NCBI GenBank assembly: GCA_023391375.1
Contig: JAEWBB010000020.1
Location: 1 to 48,970, forward strand
From: Pseudomonadota bacterium
GTDB lineage: Bacteria; Pseudomonadota; Alphaproteobacteria; Sphingomonadales; Sphingomonadaceae
Direction of reading: 5' to 3'
DNA: 48,970 nt
Positions 1 to 8,411 of this stretch are shown here, one piece after another (positions within the stretch are counted from its first letter, which is position 1; each line of letters begins with the position of its first letter). A program made the position numbers and the translations under genes. Below the pieces are notes generated by a model. That model was not told where the DNA came from, ran no database searches, and saw only the letters and a program-made list of their open reading frames with translations.

Positions 1-181
1 TCCCCGCCCGCGCGCCCGCCAGCGCCGCCGCTGCCGTCACCGCATGGACCCGCACGCCATGCTGCGCCTCCACCGTCAGCGCGACCCGCGCGTCCTCATC
101 CGGCGCGGCGATTTTCGCCCAGCGCTCGATCGGCAGTGCCGGCCACCACACCGCCATCAGCCGCCGCTCCGGCGCCCTCAT
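1..181 (-). CDS. imuB: Protein ImuB, N-terminal fragment (Y-family polymerase-like)
   Basis: ImuB is the catalytically inactive Y-family polymerase homologue that links ImuA and the error-prone polymerase DnaE2 in SOS mutagenesis. Only about 60 residues are in the window; the gene runs off the left edge. Reading down the minus strand from the ATG at 181 gives MRAPERRLMAVWWPALPIER, which matches the family's N-terminal pattern of a short beta strand then W-x-P-x-LP-x-(D/E)R. An in-frame ATG at 157 is an alternative start. The start lies 86 bases inside the 3' end of imuA, so the two are translationally linked. Confidence is limited by the short visible part. Confidence 0.7.
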   Translation of the reverse strand, partial: MRAPERRLMAVWWPALPIERWAKIAAPDEDARVALTVEAQHGVRVHAVTAAAALAGARAG

Positions 182-833
182 CGCCGATCCTCCAGCGGCC
201 CGGCGCATGCCCGCGCGCGCGGAACAGCTCGGCGTCCCACGCCGGCGATCCCGGCGCCCTCGGGTTGAACGGATGGGCAGGGGAGGGCGCGCTGGCCAAC
301 CGCCAGCGGAAGCGCGCGCCCGACAGGTTGGCGTGGCCGCCCAGCCGAATCAAATAGGCGGCCACGCCATGCCGCTCGGCAGCGACGGCAAGCCGCCGCG
401 TCGCGGTGAAATCCAATGCCGCGGGGTCGCCCCACAGCTCGCCGACGACGGCGCTCAAGGCCGAGCATCTGAGGCCCTCCTCCATCGCCCACAGCGCCTC
501 GCGGGCATCGCGCGCCTCGACGTGCAGCAGCTCACCCGCGCCCAGGCCCGGCGGGTGGACCCGACCGCTTTCGAGGATCGCCATCCGTTCCTGCACCCAC
601 AGCCACGGCCGCGCATCGTCGAGACGCGTCCGCAGGAAGCCCGTCCAGCCGCCATCGCGCGGCGAAAGGGAGAAGATTTCGTGCAACGTGAAGCTGCTGT
701 CGCCGGGCAAGGCGATCCGACCGCCGAACGCCACAGGGGCGGGCGGATCATGGGCCGCGCGCCGCCCCTCCCGCACCTCGTCAGGGGGCGCGGGGGAGCG
801 GCCGCCGGCCAGCAGGGACAAGACTGCAGCCAC
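96..833 (-). CDS. imuA: SOS mutagenesis protein ImuA (RecA-like)
   Basis: A 245-residue ImuA-type protein, a RecA/SulA-related accessory factor of the ImuA-ImuB-DnaE2 translesion mutagenesis cassette. The pattern LHEIF near residue 50, followed by W-x-x-ER and a GLGAGELLHVEA stretch, is typical. I see no intact Walker A motif, as expected for this branch. The start is GTG at 833 with no Shine-Dalgarno sequence ahead of it, and the LexA site ends only 17 bases upstream, so the mRNA may be nearly leaderless. imuB follows on the same strand and overlaps the 3' end. Assignment rests on motifs, the imuB neighbour and the LexA box together. Confidence 0.8.
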   Translation of the reverse strand: MAAVLSLLAGGRSPAPPDEVREGRRAAHDPPAPVAFGGRIALPGDSSFTLHEIFSLSPRDGGWTGFLRTRLDDARPWLWVQERMAILESGRVHPPGLGAGELLHVEARDAREALWAMEEGLRCSALSAVVGELWGDPAALDFTATRRLAVAAERHGVAAYLIRLGGHANLSGARFRWRLASAPSPAHPFNPRAPGSPAWDAELFRARGHAPGRWRIGDEGAGAAADGGVVAGTADRALGENRRAG

Positions 834-850
834 ACGACTCGAACGTTTAT

Positions 851-865
851 GTTCTCGATTTGTTC
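851..865 (-). promoter_or_regulatory. LexA (SOS) box of imuA
   Basis: The minus strand reads GAACAAATCGAGAAC, a perfect GAAC-N7-GAAC, which is the known alphaproteobacterial LexA operator. It sits 17 bases upstream of the imuA start, where a bound repressor would cover the promoter. A further GAAC at 841-844 on the plus strand makes an inverted GAAC-N6-GTTC with the box edge. Confidence 0.85.
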
Positions 866-920
866 TTTGTCGCGCGAGTCCGCTTACGGAGTCAAGAACG
901 GCCCGGCGCGTTGGGCGGAA

Positions 921-1676
921 TCAGCCCGCGACCGGCGGCTTCAATCCCAACGGCTTGCCCTCGATCGTCTCGAGAAAGCCCGCGATTTCGCGGACGATGC
1001 GGCTCATCACCGGGCGGCTGATGACAAAGCCGGTGTGCCGCGCCTCGACCTCGACCGAGGCGTCGACCTCGCCGGCTGCACCACGGGCGGCGGCCGGGGC
1101 GACCACCCCGTCCTTCCTCGACCAGAAGGCGAGGCAGGGGACCGGCGGTTTCTCCAGGTGCCGCTCGAACGGCGGCGAGTTGACGTCGTGGCCGGCCATC
1201 CGCTCATAGATTTCGCGGACGTTGGTGTTGGTCTTGTAGTCGCCCGAGAACGGGCTGCCGAGCGTCACCACGGCGCGAATCTTGTCGGGGCAGCGAAACG
1301 CCAGCTCGCGGGCGAACATGCCGCCCAGGCTCCAGCCCACGACCAGAACGGGCCGCCCGTCGTAAATGGCGTCCAGCCGGCTTGCCATCAGTTCCATCGT
1401 GTTGGCCTTGGCGCCGTTGTTGAGGCCGAGCAGCCACGGATGCGCCCGCCACCCGGCCCGGGCCAGTGCGCGGCGGAAATCCATCGTCGTGCGGTCGTTG
1501 GCGAGGAAGCCGGGGATGACCAGCGCCGGCGGCCCGTCCTCCGGCCCGCGCGGCCCGATCGGACCCAGCCCGGCCAGCATCCGCGGGATGTGCCAGGCGA
1601 ACTCGCTCCACCGCGCCAGCACCGGCGGTGCCAGCGTGTCGGGATCGATCTCGACCGGCGGTTTCTCCATCTTCAT
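921..1676 (-). CDS. Alpha/beta hydrolase, tandem copy A
   Basis: A 251-residue cytoplasmic alpha/beta hydrolase with no visible signal peptide. The nucleophile elbow GWSLGG (G-x-S-x-G) is clear. PGFLAND after the first strands fits the oxyanion region, WSRKDG carries the likely acid Asp, and the ARHTGF segment the likely His. It is a paralogue of the gene directly upstream: ALVIPGFLANDRTTM and VLVVGWSLGG recur in both. The ATG at 1676 is chosen because the open frame beyond it starts only with TTG and looks non-conserved. Substrate unknown; it could be a lipase/esterase-like enzyme. It probably shares a transcript with serS. Confidence 0.8.
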   Translation of the reverse strand: MKMEKPPVEIDPDTLAPPVLARWSEFAWHIPRMLAGLGPIGPRGPEDGPPALVIPGFLANDRTTMDFRRALARAGWRAHPWLLGLNNGAKANTMELMASRLDAIYDGRPVLVVGWSLGGMFARELAFRCPDKIRAVVTLGSPFSGDYKTNTNVREIYERMAGHDVNSPPFERHLEKPPVPCLAFWSRKDGVVAPAAARGAAGEVDASVEVEARHTGFVISRPVMSRIVREIAGFLETIEGKPLGLKPPVAG

Positions 1677-1725
1677 GCCGGGAAAATGGGGTCTTTGCGT
1701 TCCCGCAACAAGCAAAACCGGCCGA

Positions 1726-2289
1726 TCAGCCGCCCTTTTCGAGGAAGCTGTCGATTTCGCGCACCACCGCGCGGGCGGTCCGGCGCGACACGCCGAACGC
1801 CATGTGGCTGCAGCTCATCTCCACCGCGCGGTCGCTTTCGGCGGCCAGCCCGCGCGCCGCGGCGGGGGCGACGATCCCGTCGGCGCGGCTCCAGAAGGCG
1901 ATGGTCGGCACCGGCGGCTTGTCGGTTACGCGGGGGATGGGCGGGTCGTCGACCGGATGGCCCGCGACCCATTCGTACAGCTTCCAGACGTTGTTCCAGT
2001 GCGGATCGCCGCTGAAAGGACTGCCCAGCGTCGCCACCGCGCGCACCTTGTCGGGATGCTGGCGGGCGACCTCGCGGGCGAACACGCCGCCCAGGCTCCA
2101 CCCGACCAGCAGCACCGGCGCGTCGGGCGACACCTCGCCGATCCGGCCTGCGATCCGCTCGACCGTGTCGCTGCGCGCGCCGAGGTTCCAGCCCTGTGCC
2201 CAGGCGTGGGTGTGGTAGCCCCCCTCGGCCAGCGCGCGGCGGAGTTCCATCGTCGTCCGGTCGTTGGCGAGGAAGCCGGGAATGACCAA
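1726..2289 (-). CDS. Alpha/beta hydrolase, tandem copy B (start unresolved)
   Basis: Paralogue of the gene at 921-1676, with GWSLGG, LGSPFSGD, FWSRADG and a C-terminal His in CSHMAFG. The only in-frame canonical start is the TTG at 2289. Similarity to copy A clearly continues upstream to about 2395: the frame reads HWRRLVEASYLLPRALYGFG, then LDARGPDDGPRALVIPGFL. No ATG, GTG or TTG exists between that region and the in-frame stop at 2434-2436. The real start may therefore be a rare codon (ATC at 2418 or CTG at 2376), or translation may be coupled to serS, which ends at 2411. The fold call is firm; the N-terminus is not. Confidence 0.7.
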   Translation of the reverse strand: MVIPGFLANDRTTMELRRALAEGGYHTHAWAQGWNLGARSDTVERIAGRIGEVSPDAPVLLVGWSLGGVFAREVARQHPDKVRAVATLGSPFSGDPHWNNVWKLYEWVAGHPVDDPPIPRVTDKPPVPTIAFWSRADGIVAPAAARGLAAESDRAVEMSCSHMAFGVSRRTARAVVREIDSFLEKGG

Positions 2290-2410
2290 GGCGCGTGGCC
2301 CATCATCCGGTCCCCGCGCGTCGAGATGGCCAAAGCCGTACAGCGCGCGGGGCAGCAGGTAGCTCGCCTCGACCAGCCGCCGCCAATGCGCCGGCGCGGC
2401 CTCGTCGGGC

Positions 2411-3673
2411 CTAGAGATACTCGTCCCCGCCCATCATCGGCTGGAGCGCCTTGGGCAGCTTCACCCGGCCGTCCGCCTGCTGGTGGTTCTCCAGCAGCGG
2501 GACGAGGATGCGGGGGGAGGCCAGCGCGGTGTTGTTCAGCGTGTGGGCGAACCGCACCTTGCCGTCCGCATCGCGGTAGCGAAGGTTGGCCCGTCGCGCC
2601 TGCCAGTCGTGCAGCGTCGAGCAGCTGTGCGTCTCGCGATACTTGCCTAAGGACGGCACCCAGCTCTCGATATCGTTCATGCGATACTTGCCCAGCCCCA
2701 TGTCGCCGGTCGACGTCTCGATCACCTGGTAGGGGATTTCGAGGTCCTGCAGCAGGCTCTCGGCGAGGCCCAGCAGCTTGGCGTGCCACTCGGCGCTGAC
2801 CGCGTCGTCGGCCTCGCACATCACCCACTGCTCGACCTTCAGGAACTGGTGGACGCGCAGCAGGCCGCGCACGTCCTTGCCCGCGCTGCCCGCCTCGCGG
2901 CGGAAGCAGGGGGAATAGCCGGCATAGGTCAGCGGCATCTTGGCATGCTCGACGATCTCGCCCGAATGGAGGCTCGTCAGCGCCACCTCGGCGGTGCCGG
3001 CAAGGTAGGCGTCGTCGTTGGGTAGCGCATAGGTTTCCTCGACATGGCCCGGGAACTGGCCCTGGTTGAGAAACGCCTGCTCGCGCGCGATCGCGGGGAC
3101 GGTGATGGCGGTGAAGCCGGCGGCCGCGATCTTGTCCATCGCATAGGCCATCAGCTTCATCTCGAGGATCGCGAGGCGGCCCTTGAGGCAATAGGTCCGG
3201 CTGCCCGACACCTGGACGATGCGCGACAGGTCGGCCCAGTCGTTCTTCTCGATCAGCGCGACATGGTCGAGCGGCGTGAAGTCGAACGACGGCAGCGCGC
3301 CTTCGGTGCGGATGACGGTATTGAAGCTCTCGTCCGGCCCGACCGGCGCGCCGCCCCACGGAATGCCCGGCAATTTGAGCATCAGCGCCTTGAGCGCCGC
3401 TTCCTTTTCGCCCAGCTGCACTTCCAGCTCGGACGCCTTCGCGCCCGCCGCCTTGGCCTCGGCACCCAGCACGGCCTTTTCCTCGGGCGCGGCGTCCTTG
3501 AACTTCGCACTGATCGCGTTGCGGCTCGCGCGCAGCTCGTCGATCTGCGTCTTCAGGCCGCGCGCCTCGCCGTCCAGCGCCAACAGCGTATCGAGGTCGA
3601 GGTCGACGCCCTTGACCTGGATCGCGCGGTCGACGGTGGCCCGGTTGGCCTTGATGAAATCCATTCCCAGCAT
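2411..3673 (-). CDS. serS: Serine--tRNA ligase
   Basis: Class II aminoacyl-tRNA synthetase that charges tRNA-Ser, about 420 residues. The N-terminal arm is a long helical hairpin (residues about 30-100, rich in Lys, Glu and Ala) that contacts the tRNA long arm. Class II motif 2 reads FRREAGSAGKDVRGLLRVHQ, followed by FLKVEQ. Motif 3 reads LNNTALASPRILVPLLENHQ, keeping the essential Arg but differing from the common LNGSGLAVGR form. The start is placed at the ATG at 3673 (MLGMDFIKANR), matching the family N-terminus; an open frame extends 12 codons further upstream. Two hydrolase genes follow on the same strand. Confidence 0.95.
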   Translation of the reverse strand: MLGMDFIKANRATVDRAIQVKGVDLDLDTLLALDGEARGLKTQIDELRASRNAISAKFKDAAPEEKAVLGAEAKAAGAKASELEVQLGEKEAALKALMLKLPGIPWGGAPVGPDESFNTVIRTEGALPSFDFTPLDHVALIEKNDWADLSRIVQVSGSRTYCLKGRLAILEMKLMAYAMDKIAAAGFTAITVPAIAREQAFLNQGQFPGHVEETYALPNDDAYLAGTAEVALTSLHSGEIVEHAKMPLTYAGYSPCFRREAGSAGKDVRGLLRVHQFLKVEQWVMCEADDAVSAEWHAKLLGLAESLLQDLEIPYQVIETSTGDMGLGKYRMNDIESWVPSLGKYRETHSCSTLHDWQARRANLRYRDADGKVRFAHTLNNTALASPRILVPLLENHQQADGRVKLPKALQPMMGGDEYL

Positions 3674-3762
3674 GCCGGTCCGCTTGGGCAAAAACATCGC
3701 CGCTGGCAAGGGGCGCGTGGCTCGGCTAGCACGGCTCCCGACACGAAAATCGGGGGAATTTC

Positions 3763-4614
3763 ATGCGTCTCATGTTCGTTGCCGCGGCCGCCTTGGCCCT
3801 GTCCGGTCCCGCACTTGCCCATCCCGGCCATGCACCGGCCAAGGCCGTCGCGCCCGCCATGCCCGAAACGCTCCAGTTGCCGGTCTCGAACGGGCGAAAG
3901 CTCCCCGTTTCGGTGTGGAACGGCGCGGGCAAGGGCCCGGTCGTCATTTTCCTCCACGGCATGGGCGGCGAGCCGGCGGCCTATCGCACCTTGTTCGACC
4001 GCTGGGCGGACAAAGGCATCACCATCGTCGCGCCGACCGAGCCTGACAGCCATTCCAATGCCGACTTCGCCAAGATCGACCTGCCGACCGGGTTCGGCAT
4101 GCGCACCGAGGACATGATGGTCACCCGAAGCTACGTCGCGCAGCGGTTCGCGGGCCGGAAGGTGTTCTTGGCCGGTCATAGCTACGGCTCGCTGTTCGCG
4201 ATGATGGGCGGCGGCGCGGTCACCGCCGCCGGTCCATTGTCCGGCCCGCCGATCGCCGGCGTGGTTGCCTTTTCCAGCCCAGGCAAGATACCGGGCGTCG
4301 TCCAGCCGACCACCTTCGCCGCGATGAAGGCGCCGGTCCTGCTCTTCACCGGGACCGAGGACGTCGTTCCCGGCTTCGTCCCCAACGCGACCGATCACCG
4401 CGTCGCGTTCGACACCGCCGCGCCCGGCGACAAGATGCTGGTCACCTTCAAGGGCGGCAACCACGACCTCGTCGCCCGCCCGGGCAAGGCGTTCGATATC
4501 GCCGCCGCGCTGTCGGCCCGTTTCATCGACGCCTATGCCCGCGCCGACCCGAAGGCCGAAGCCGCCGTTCGTGCGTTCCCCTCTACCACCGACACGACCG
4601 TCGAAGTTCGCTAA
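3763..4614 (+). CDS. Secreted alpha/beta hydrolase
   Basis: A 283-residue hydrolase with an N-terminal signal peptide (MRLMFVAAAALALSGPALA, likely cut after ALA), so it probably works in the periplasm. FLHGMGG forms the oxyanion loop, GHSYGS the nucleophile elbow, TGTEDVV the acid region, and GGNHDLV the catalytic His. It is not closely related to the tandem pair at 921-2289. The next gene starts 9 bases after its stop, preceded by a strong AAGGAG, so the two are probably co-transcribed. Substrate cannot be read from the sequence. Confidence 0.8.
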   Translation: MRLMFVAAAALALSGPALAHPGHAPAKAVAPAMPETLQLPVSNGRKLPVSVWNGAGKGPVVIFLHGMGGEPAAYRTLFDRWADKGITIVAPTEPDSHSNADFAKIDLPTGFGMRTEDMMVTRSYVAQRFAGRKVFLAGHSYGSLFAMMGGGAVTAAGPLSGPPIAGVVAFSSPGKIPGVVQPTTFAAMKAPVLLFTGTEDVVPGFVPNATDHRVAFDTAAPGDKMLVTFKGGNHDLVARPGKAFDIAAALSARFIDAYARADPKAEAAVRAFPSTTDTTVEVR

Positions 4615-4623
4615 GGAGTTTTC

Positions 4624-5565
4624 ATGCCGTCCGGTTTCTTCGCCCTGCTCGACGACATCGCCGTCATCGCCAAGCTCGCCGCGGCCAGTGTCGATGACGT
4701 CACCGCCGCCGCAGGCCGCGCGGGCATCAAGGCGGCCGGCGTGGTGATCGACGATACCGCCGTCACCCCGCGCTTCGTCCAGGGCCTGACCCCCGACCGC
4801 GAGCTGCCGATCATCGGCAAGATCACGCTCGGGTCTTTACGCAACAAGCTCCTGTTCCTGCTGCCCGGTGCGTTGCTGCTGAGCGAGTTCGCGCCCTTCC
4901 TCATCACCCCGATCCTGATGCTCGGTGGCGCCTACCTCGCGTTCGAGGCGACCGAGAAGATCATCGAGGCGATCCGCCACGAGGACCACGACCATAGCGA
5001 GTGCATCGAGGCCGGCGACGCCAAGGAACTGGAAAGGCAGCAGGTGTCGGGCGCGGTCCGCACCGACTTCATCCTGTCGGCCGAAATCATGGCGATCAGC
5101 CTCGCCGCGATCGAGATCGACAATCTGTGGGTGCGCGCCGCCGCGCTGGCGCTGGTCGCCATCGCCGTGACGCTGGGCGTCTACGGCACCGTCGCGCTGA
5201 TCGTGAAGCTCGACGATATCGGCCTCCACCTCGCCAAGCGGGAATCGGCCGGCGCTCAAAAGTTCGGCAAGGGGTTGGTGCATGCGGTGCCGAAACTCCT
5301 GTCCTTCCTCTCCACCGTCGGCATCGCCGCCATGCTGTGGGTCGGCGGCGGCATCCTTCTGCACGGGTTCGAGGAGCTTCATGTCACGCCATTGCCGGAG
5401 ATGATCCATCATTGGATCGTCGAGACCGCGCACGGCAACGGCCTCGTCGAATGGCTGCTGACCGCGATCGCCGGCGCGGTGCTCGGCTTCATCATCGGCG
5501 GCCTCATCGCGACGGTCGTCCGCCGCTTCACCAGCCACCCGGAAACCTACGTGGTCGACGCCTGA
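4624..5565 (+). CDS. DUF808 family inner-membrane protein
   Basis: A 313-residue polytopic membrane protein of the DUF808 (YedI-like) family. The N-terminus MPSGFFALLDDIAVIAKLAA and the following segment (AGIKAAGVVIDDTAVTPRFV) are characteristic. There are about six hydrophobic segments: two near residues 75-105, then helices near 150, 175, 230 and 285. A His/Asp/Glu-rich loop (EDHDHSECIE) lies near residue 120. Function is unknown. The start has a good AAGGAG six bases upstream. The stop overlaps the crcB start as TGATG. Confidence 0.85.
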   Translation: MPSGFFALLDDIAVIAKLAAASVDDVTAAAGRAGIKAAGVVIDDTAVTPRFVQGLTPDRELPIIGKITLGSLRNKLLFLLPGALLLSEFAPFLITPILMLGGAYLAFEATEKIIEAIRHEDHDHSECIEAGDAKELERQQVSGAVRTDFILSAEIMAISLAAIEIDNLWVRAAALALVAIAVTLGVYGTVALIVKLDDIGLHLAKRESAGAQKFGKGLVHAVPKLLSFLSTVGIAAMLWVGGGILLHGFEELHVTPLPEMIHHWIVETAHGNGLVEWLLTAIAGAVLGFIIGGLIATVVRRFTSHPETYVVDA

Positions 5566-5927
5566 TGGGCTGGGTCGCGGCGTTCGTTGGCGGCGGCATC
5601 GGTTCCGTCCTGCGGATGGGCGTCGGCCGCTGGACCCTGCTGCAATGGGGCACGGCCTTCCCGTGGGGGACCCTGATCGTCAACGTCGTCGGCAGCTTCC
5701 TCATCGGCCTGCTCGCCGCGCGCCTGTCGGCGTTCGAAGCTAATTATACGCTGCGCCTGTTCCTCGTCACGGGCCTGCTCGGCGGGTTCACCACCTTCTC
5801 CGCCTTCAGCCTCGACTCGATGACCCTTTGGCAGCGCGGCCAGGCAGGCACGGCGCTGGCCTATGTCGCCGCATCGCTCCTTCTCAGCCTCGCCGCCGCG
5901 CCGTTGGGCTTCCTCGCCGGCCGCTAG
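5565..5927 (+). CDS. crcB: Fluoride channel CrcB/Fluc
   Basis: A 120-residue four-helix membrane protein of the Fluc/CrcB family, which forms dual-topology dimers that export fluoride. Diagnostic motifs are GGGIGSVLR near the N-terminus, NVVGSFLIG with the conserved Asn, and GLLGGFTTFSAFS with the fluoride-lining Phe/Thr/Ser residues. It starts by TGATG overlap with the DUF808 gene, so expression probably depends on that operon. I see no fluoride riboswitch, since there is no leader between the genes. Confidence 0.93.
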   Translation: MGWVAAFVGGGIGSVLRMGVGRWTLLQWGTAFPWGTLIVNVVGSFLIGLLAARLSAFEANYTLRLFLVTGLLGGFTTFSAFSLDSMTLWQRGQAGTALAYVAASLLLSLAAAPLGFLAGR

Positions 5928-5928
5928 G

Positions 5929-6459
5929 TCAGGCCGACCACAGCCCGATCACCACCGCCAGGCTGACCACTGCCATGAAGGCGCTGAAGCCGATCATCAC
6001 CCAGCCGGGGAGCTTCCTCACATCGGGGTTCGGCGCTAGCGAGTCCGGGTTCATCTCCCGCCACACCGCCGCGATGAAGGCGAAGCCGGCGAACAGCGCC
6101 AGCACCAGGCTCGCCAGCCCCGCGATCCAATCCGCCACCACCCCCTCGAGCAGCTTCACCGCCCCGACCGCGCTCGCCATCGACGCCAGGCCCGTGCGCA
6201 TCCACGCCGCATAGGTCCGCTCCGCCGCCAGCACGGTGCGGTCGGCGGCCAGCTCGGTCCGCCGGTCGGCACTCCCTTCCTGGCGAAGCGCGCTCTTTTC
6301 CTGCCGAAGCTGGCTCTTGGTCGTGACCTTGGCGGCGGTGACCACCTTGTCCTGCGCCTTGGCCACCTTCTCTTGCGTCTTCGCGACCTTGACCTGCGCC
6401 GCCTCGACCACCTTGCGGGTGTGGGCGGCAGCCTGCTTGTCGTTGGGATCGTCGCTCAT
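5929..6459 (-). CDS. DUF202 domain membrane protein with N-terminal coiled coil
   Basis: A 176-residue protein. Residues about 1-65 are charged and repetitive (VKVAKTQEKVAKAQDKVV, then RQEKSALRQEGSADRR) and look like a coiled coil. After this comes LAAERTYAAWMRTGLASM, the signature of the DUF202 (YidH-like) family, and three hydrophobic helices to the C-terminus. Function is unknown. The stop lies one base past the end of convergent crcB. lepA is upstream on the same strand, 35 bases away, so read-through from lepA is possible. Confidence 0.8.
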   Translation of the reverse strand: MSDDPNDKQAAAHTRKVVEAAQVKVAKTQEKVAKAQDKVVTAAKVTTKSQLRQEKSALRQEGSADRRTELAADRTVLAAERTYAAWMRTGLASMASAVGAVKLLEGVVADWIAGLASLVLALFAGFAFIAAVWREMNPDSLAPNPDVRKLPGWVMIGFSAFMAVVSLAVVIGLWSA

Positions 6460-6494
6460 CGTCCGCTCAACCCCGAGCCCGCATGAAGGTTGCG

Positions 6495-8303
6495 CTAGCT
6501 TTCGTCGCCCATCCTAAGTGCAGCGATGAACGCCTCTTGAGGGATAGAGACCGAGCCATACTCACGCATTTTGGCCTTGCCCTTCTTTTGCTTCTCAAGA
6601 AGCTTCCTCTTACGCGTCGCATCGCCGCCGTAGCATTTCGCCGTCACGTCCTTGCGCATCGCGCTGATGGTCTCGCGGGCGATGACCTTGCCGCCGATGG
6701 CGGCCTGGATGGGAATCTTGAACAGGTGGCGCGGGATCAGTTCTTTCAGGCGCTCGCACATGCCGCGGCCGCGTTGCTCCGCGGTGCCGCGGTGGACGAT
6801 CATCGACAGGGCGTCGACCGGCTCCTCGTTGACCAGAATGCTCATCTTGACGAGGTCGCCCTCGCGATAGCCGATCTGCTCATAGTCGAAGCTGGCATAG
6901 CCCTTCGAAATGCTCTTCAGCCGGTCGTAGAAGTCGAACACCACCTCGTTGAGCGGCAGCTCGTATTTCAGCTGGGCGCGGCCGCCGACATAGGTCAGCT
7001 CGCGCTGGATGCCGCGGCGGTCCTGGCACAGCTTGAGGATGCCGCCGAGATATTCGTCCGGGGTGTAGATCGTCGCCAGGATCCACGGCTCCTCGATGCT
7101 CTCGATCCGGTTCGGGTCGGGCATGTCGGCCGGATTGTGCAGCTCGATCGTCTTCGCATCCTCGTTCTTCGAATGCGACAGGTGCATCTTGTACACCACG
7201 CTCGGCGCGGTGGTGATGAGGTCGAGGTCATATTCGCGGGTCAGCCGCTCCTGGATGATCTCGAGGTGCAAGAGGCCGAGGAAGCCGCAGCGGAAGCCGA
7301 AGCCGAGCGCGGCCGAGGTCTCGACCTCGAAGCTGAACGACGCGTCGTTGAGCCGCAGCTTGTACAAGGATTCGCGCAGCTTCTCGTAGTCCGCGGCGTC
7401 GGTGGGAAAGAGGCCGCAGAACACCACCGGCTGGACTTCCTTGAAGCCCGGCAGCGCTTCCGTCGCGGGCTTCTTGACGTCGGTGATGGTGTCGCCGACC
7501 GCGGTCTGGCTGACTTCCTTGATCTGCGCGGTGATGAAGCCGATTTCGCCCGGGCCGAGTTCTGGCAGTTGCTCGATCTTGGGCGTGAAGCAGCCGACCC
7601 GGTCGACCAAATGCTGGGTGCCGGCCTGCATGAACTTGATCGACTGGCCCTTCTTGAGCACCCCGTCCATCACTCGGACCAGGATCACGACGCCGAGGTA
7701 GGGGTCGTACCAGCTGTCGACCAGCATCGCTTTGAGCGGCGCGGTGCGGTCGCCCTTGGGCGGGGGGATCTTGTCGATCACCGCCTGCAGCACCTCGTCG
7801 ATGCCGATGCCGCTCTTGGCGCTCGCCAGCACCGCTTCTGACGCGTCGATGCCGATGATGTCCTCGATCTCGTGGCGGACCTTTTCCGGCTCGGCGGCGG
7901 GCAGGTCGATCTTGTTGATCACCGGCACGATTTCATGGTCGTGCTCGATCGATTGGTAGACGTTGGCCAGCGTCTGCGCCTCGACGCCCTGCGCCGCGTC
8001 GACGACCAGCAGCGCGCCCTCGCACGCGGCAAGGCTGCGGCTGACTTCATAGGCGAAGTCGACGTGGCCCGGCGTGTCCATCAGGTTGAGGGTGTAGCCC
8101 TGCCACTGCAGACGCACGGTCTGCGCCTTGATGGTGATCCCGCGCTCCTGCTCGATCTCCATATTGTCGAGCATCTGCCCGCGCGTCATCTCGCGCTCGG
8201 AAAGCCCCCCGGTGCGCTGGATCAACCGGTCGGCAAGCGTCGACTTGCCGTGGTCGATGTGCGCGATAATGCTGAAATTACGGATTTTTTCTAGGTCGGT
8301 CAC
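6495..8303 (-). CDS. lepA: Elongation factor 4 (LepA) GTPase
   Basis: Ribosome-associated GTPase LepA/EF4, about 602 residues, close to family length. GTPase motifs in order are AHIDHGKSTL (G1), RGITIKAQT (G2), DTPGHVDF (G3) and NKIDLP (G4). The LepA-specific C-terminal domain ends with CYGGDATRKRKLLEKQKKGK and then a serine-rich tail. The start is taken as GTG at 8303, giving the conserved VTDLEKIRNFSIIAHIDHGK N-terminus; a longer frame reaching 8357 lacks family support. It is transcribed divergently from the M16 peptidase gene. Confidence 0.95.
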   Translation of the reverse strand: MTDLEKIRNFSIIAHIDHGKSTLADRLIQRTGGLSEREMTRGQMLDNMEIEQERGITIKAQTVRLQWQGYTLNLMDTPGHVDFAYEVSRSLAACEGALLVVDAAQGVEAQTLANVYQSIEHDHEIVPVINKIDLPAAEPEKVRHEIEDIIGIDASEAVLASAKSGIGIDEVLQAVIDKIPPPKGDRTAPLKAMLVDSWYDPYLGVVILVRVMDGVLKKGQSIKFMQAGTQHLVDRVGCFTPKIEQLPELGPGEIGFITAQIKEVSQTAVGDTITDVKKPATEALPGFKEVQPVVFCGLFPTDAADYEKLRESLYKLRLNDASFSFEVETSAALGFGFRCGFLGLLHLEIIQERLTREYDLDLITTAPSVVYKMHLSHSKNEDAKTIELHNPADMPDPNRIESIEEPWILATIYTPDEYLGGILKLCQDRRGIQRELTYVGGRAQLKYELPLNEVVFDFYDRLKSISKGYASFDYEQIGYREGDLVKMSILVNEEPVDALSMIVHRGTAEQRGRGMCERLKELIPRHLFKIPIQAAIGGKVIARETISAMRKDVTAKCYGGDATRKRKLLEKQKKGKAKMREYGSVSIPQEAFIAALRMGDES

Positions 8304-8411
8304 GGATGTCTCGGGGAAAGTTTGGCGCGCGATAGCAGGGCGGGCTCTCCCTGTCATCGCCTAGCGGGCGGTGCCGTTCGTCGAAGGGTGCGCCGCCTTG
8401 GCCGAAGCGCA

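Noticed and set aside
207..2015. 602-codon plus-strand frame across imuA and the first hydrolase
   Set aside because: Opposite two recognisable genes, low-complexity Arg/Pro/Ala composition, no start context.
5540..5570. Fluoride riboswitch before crcB
   Set aside because: crcB starts inside the stop codon of the preceding gene; there is no leader and no recognisable riboswitch core.
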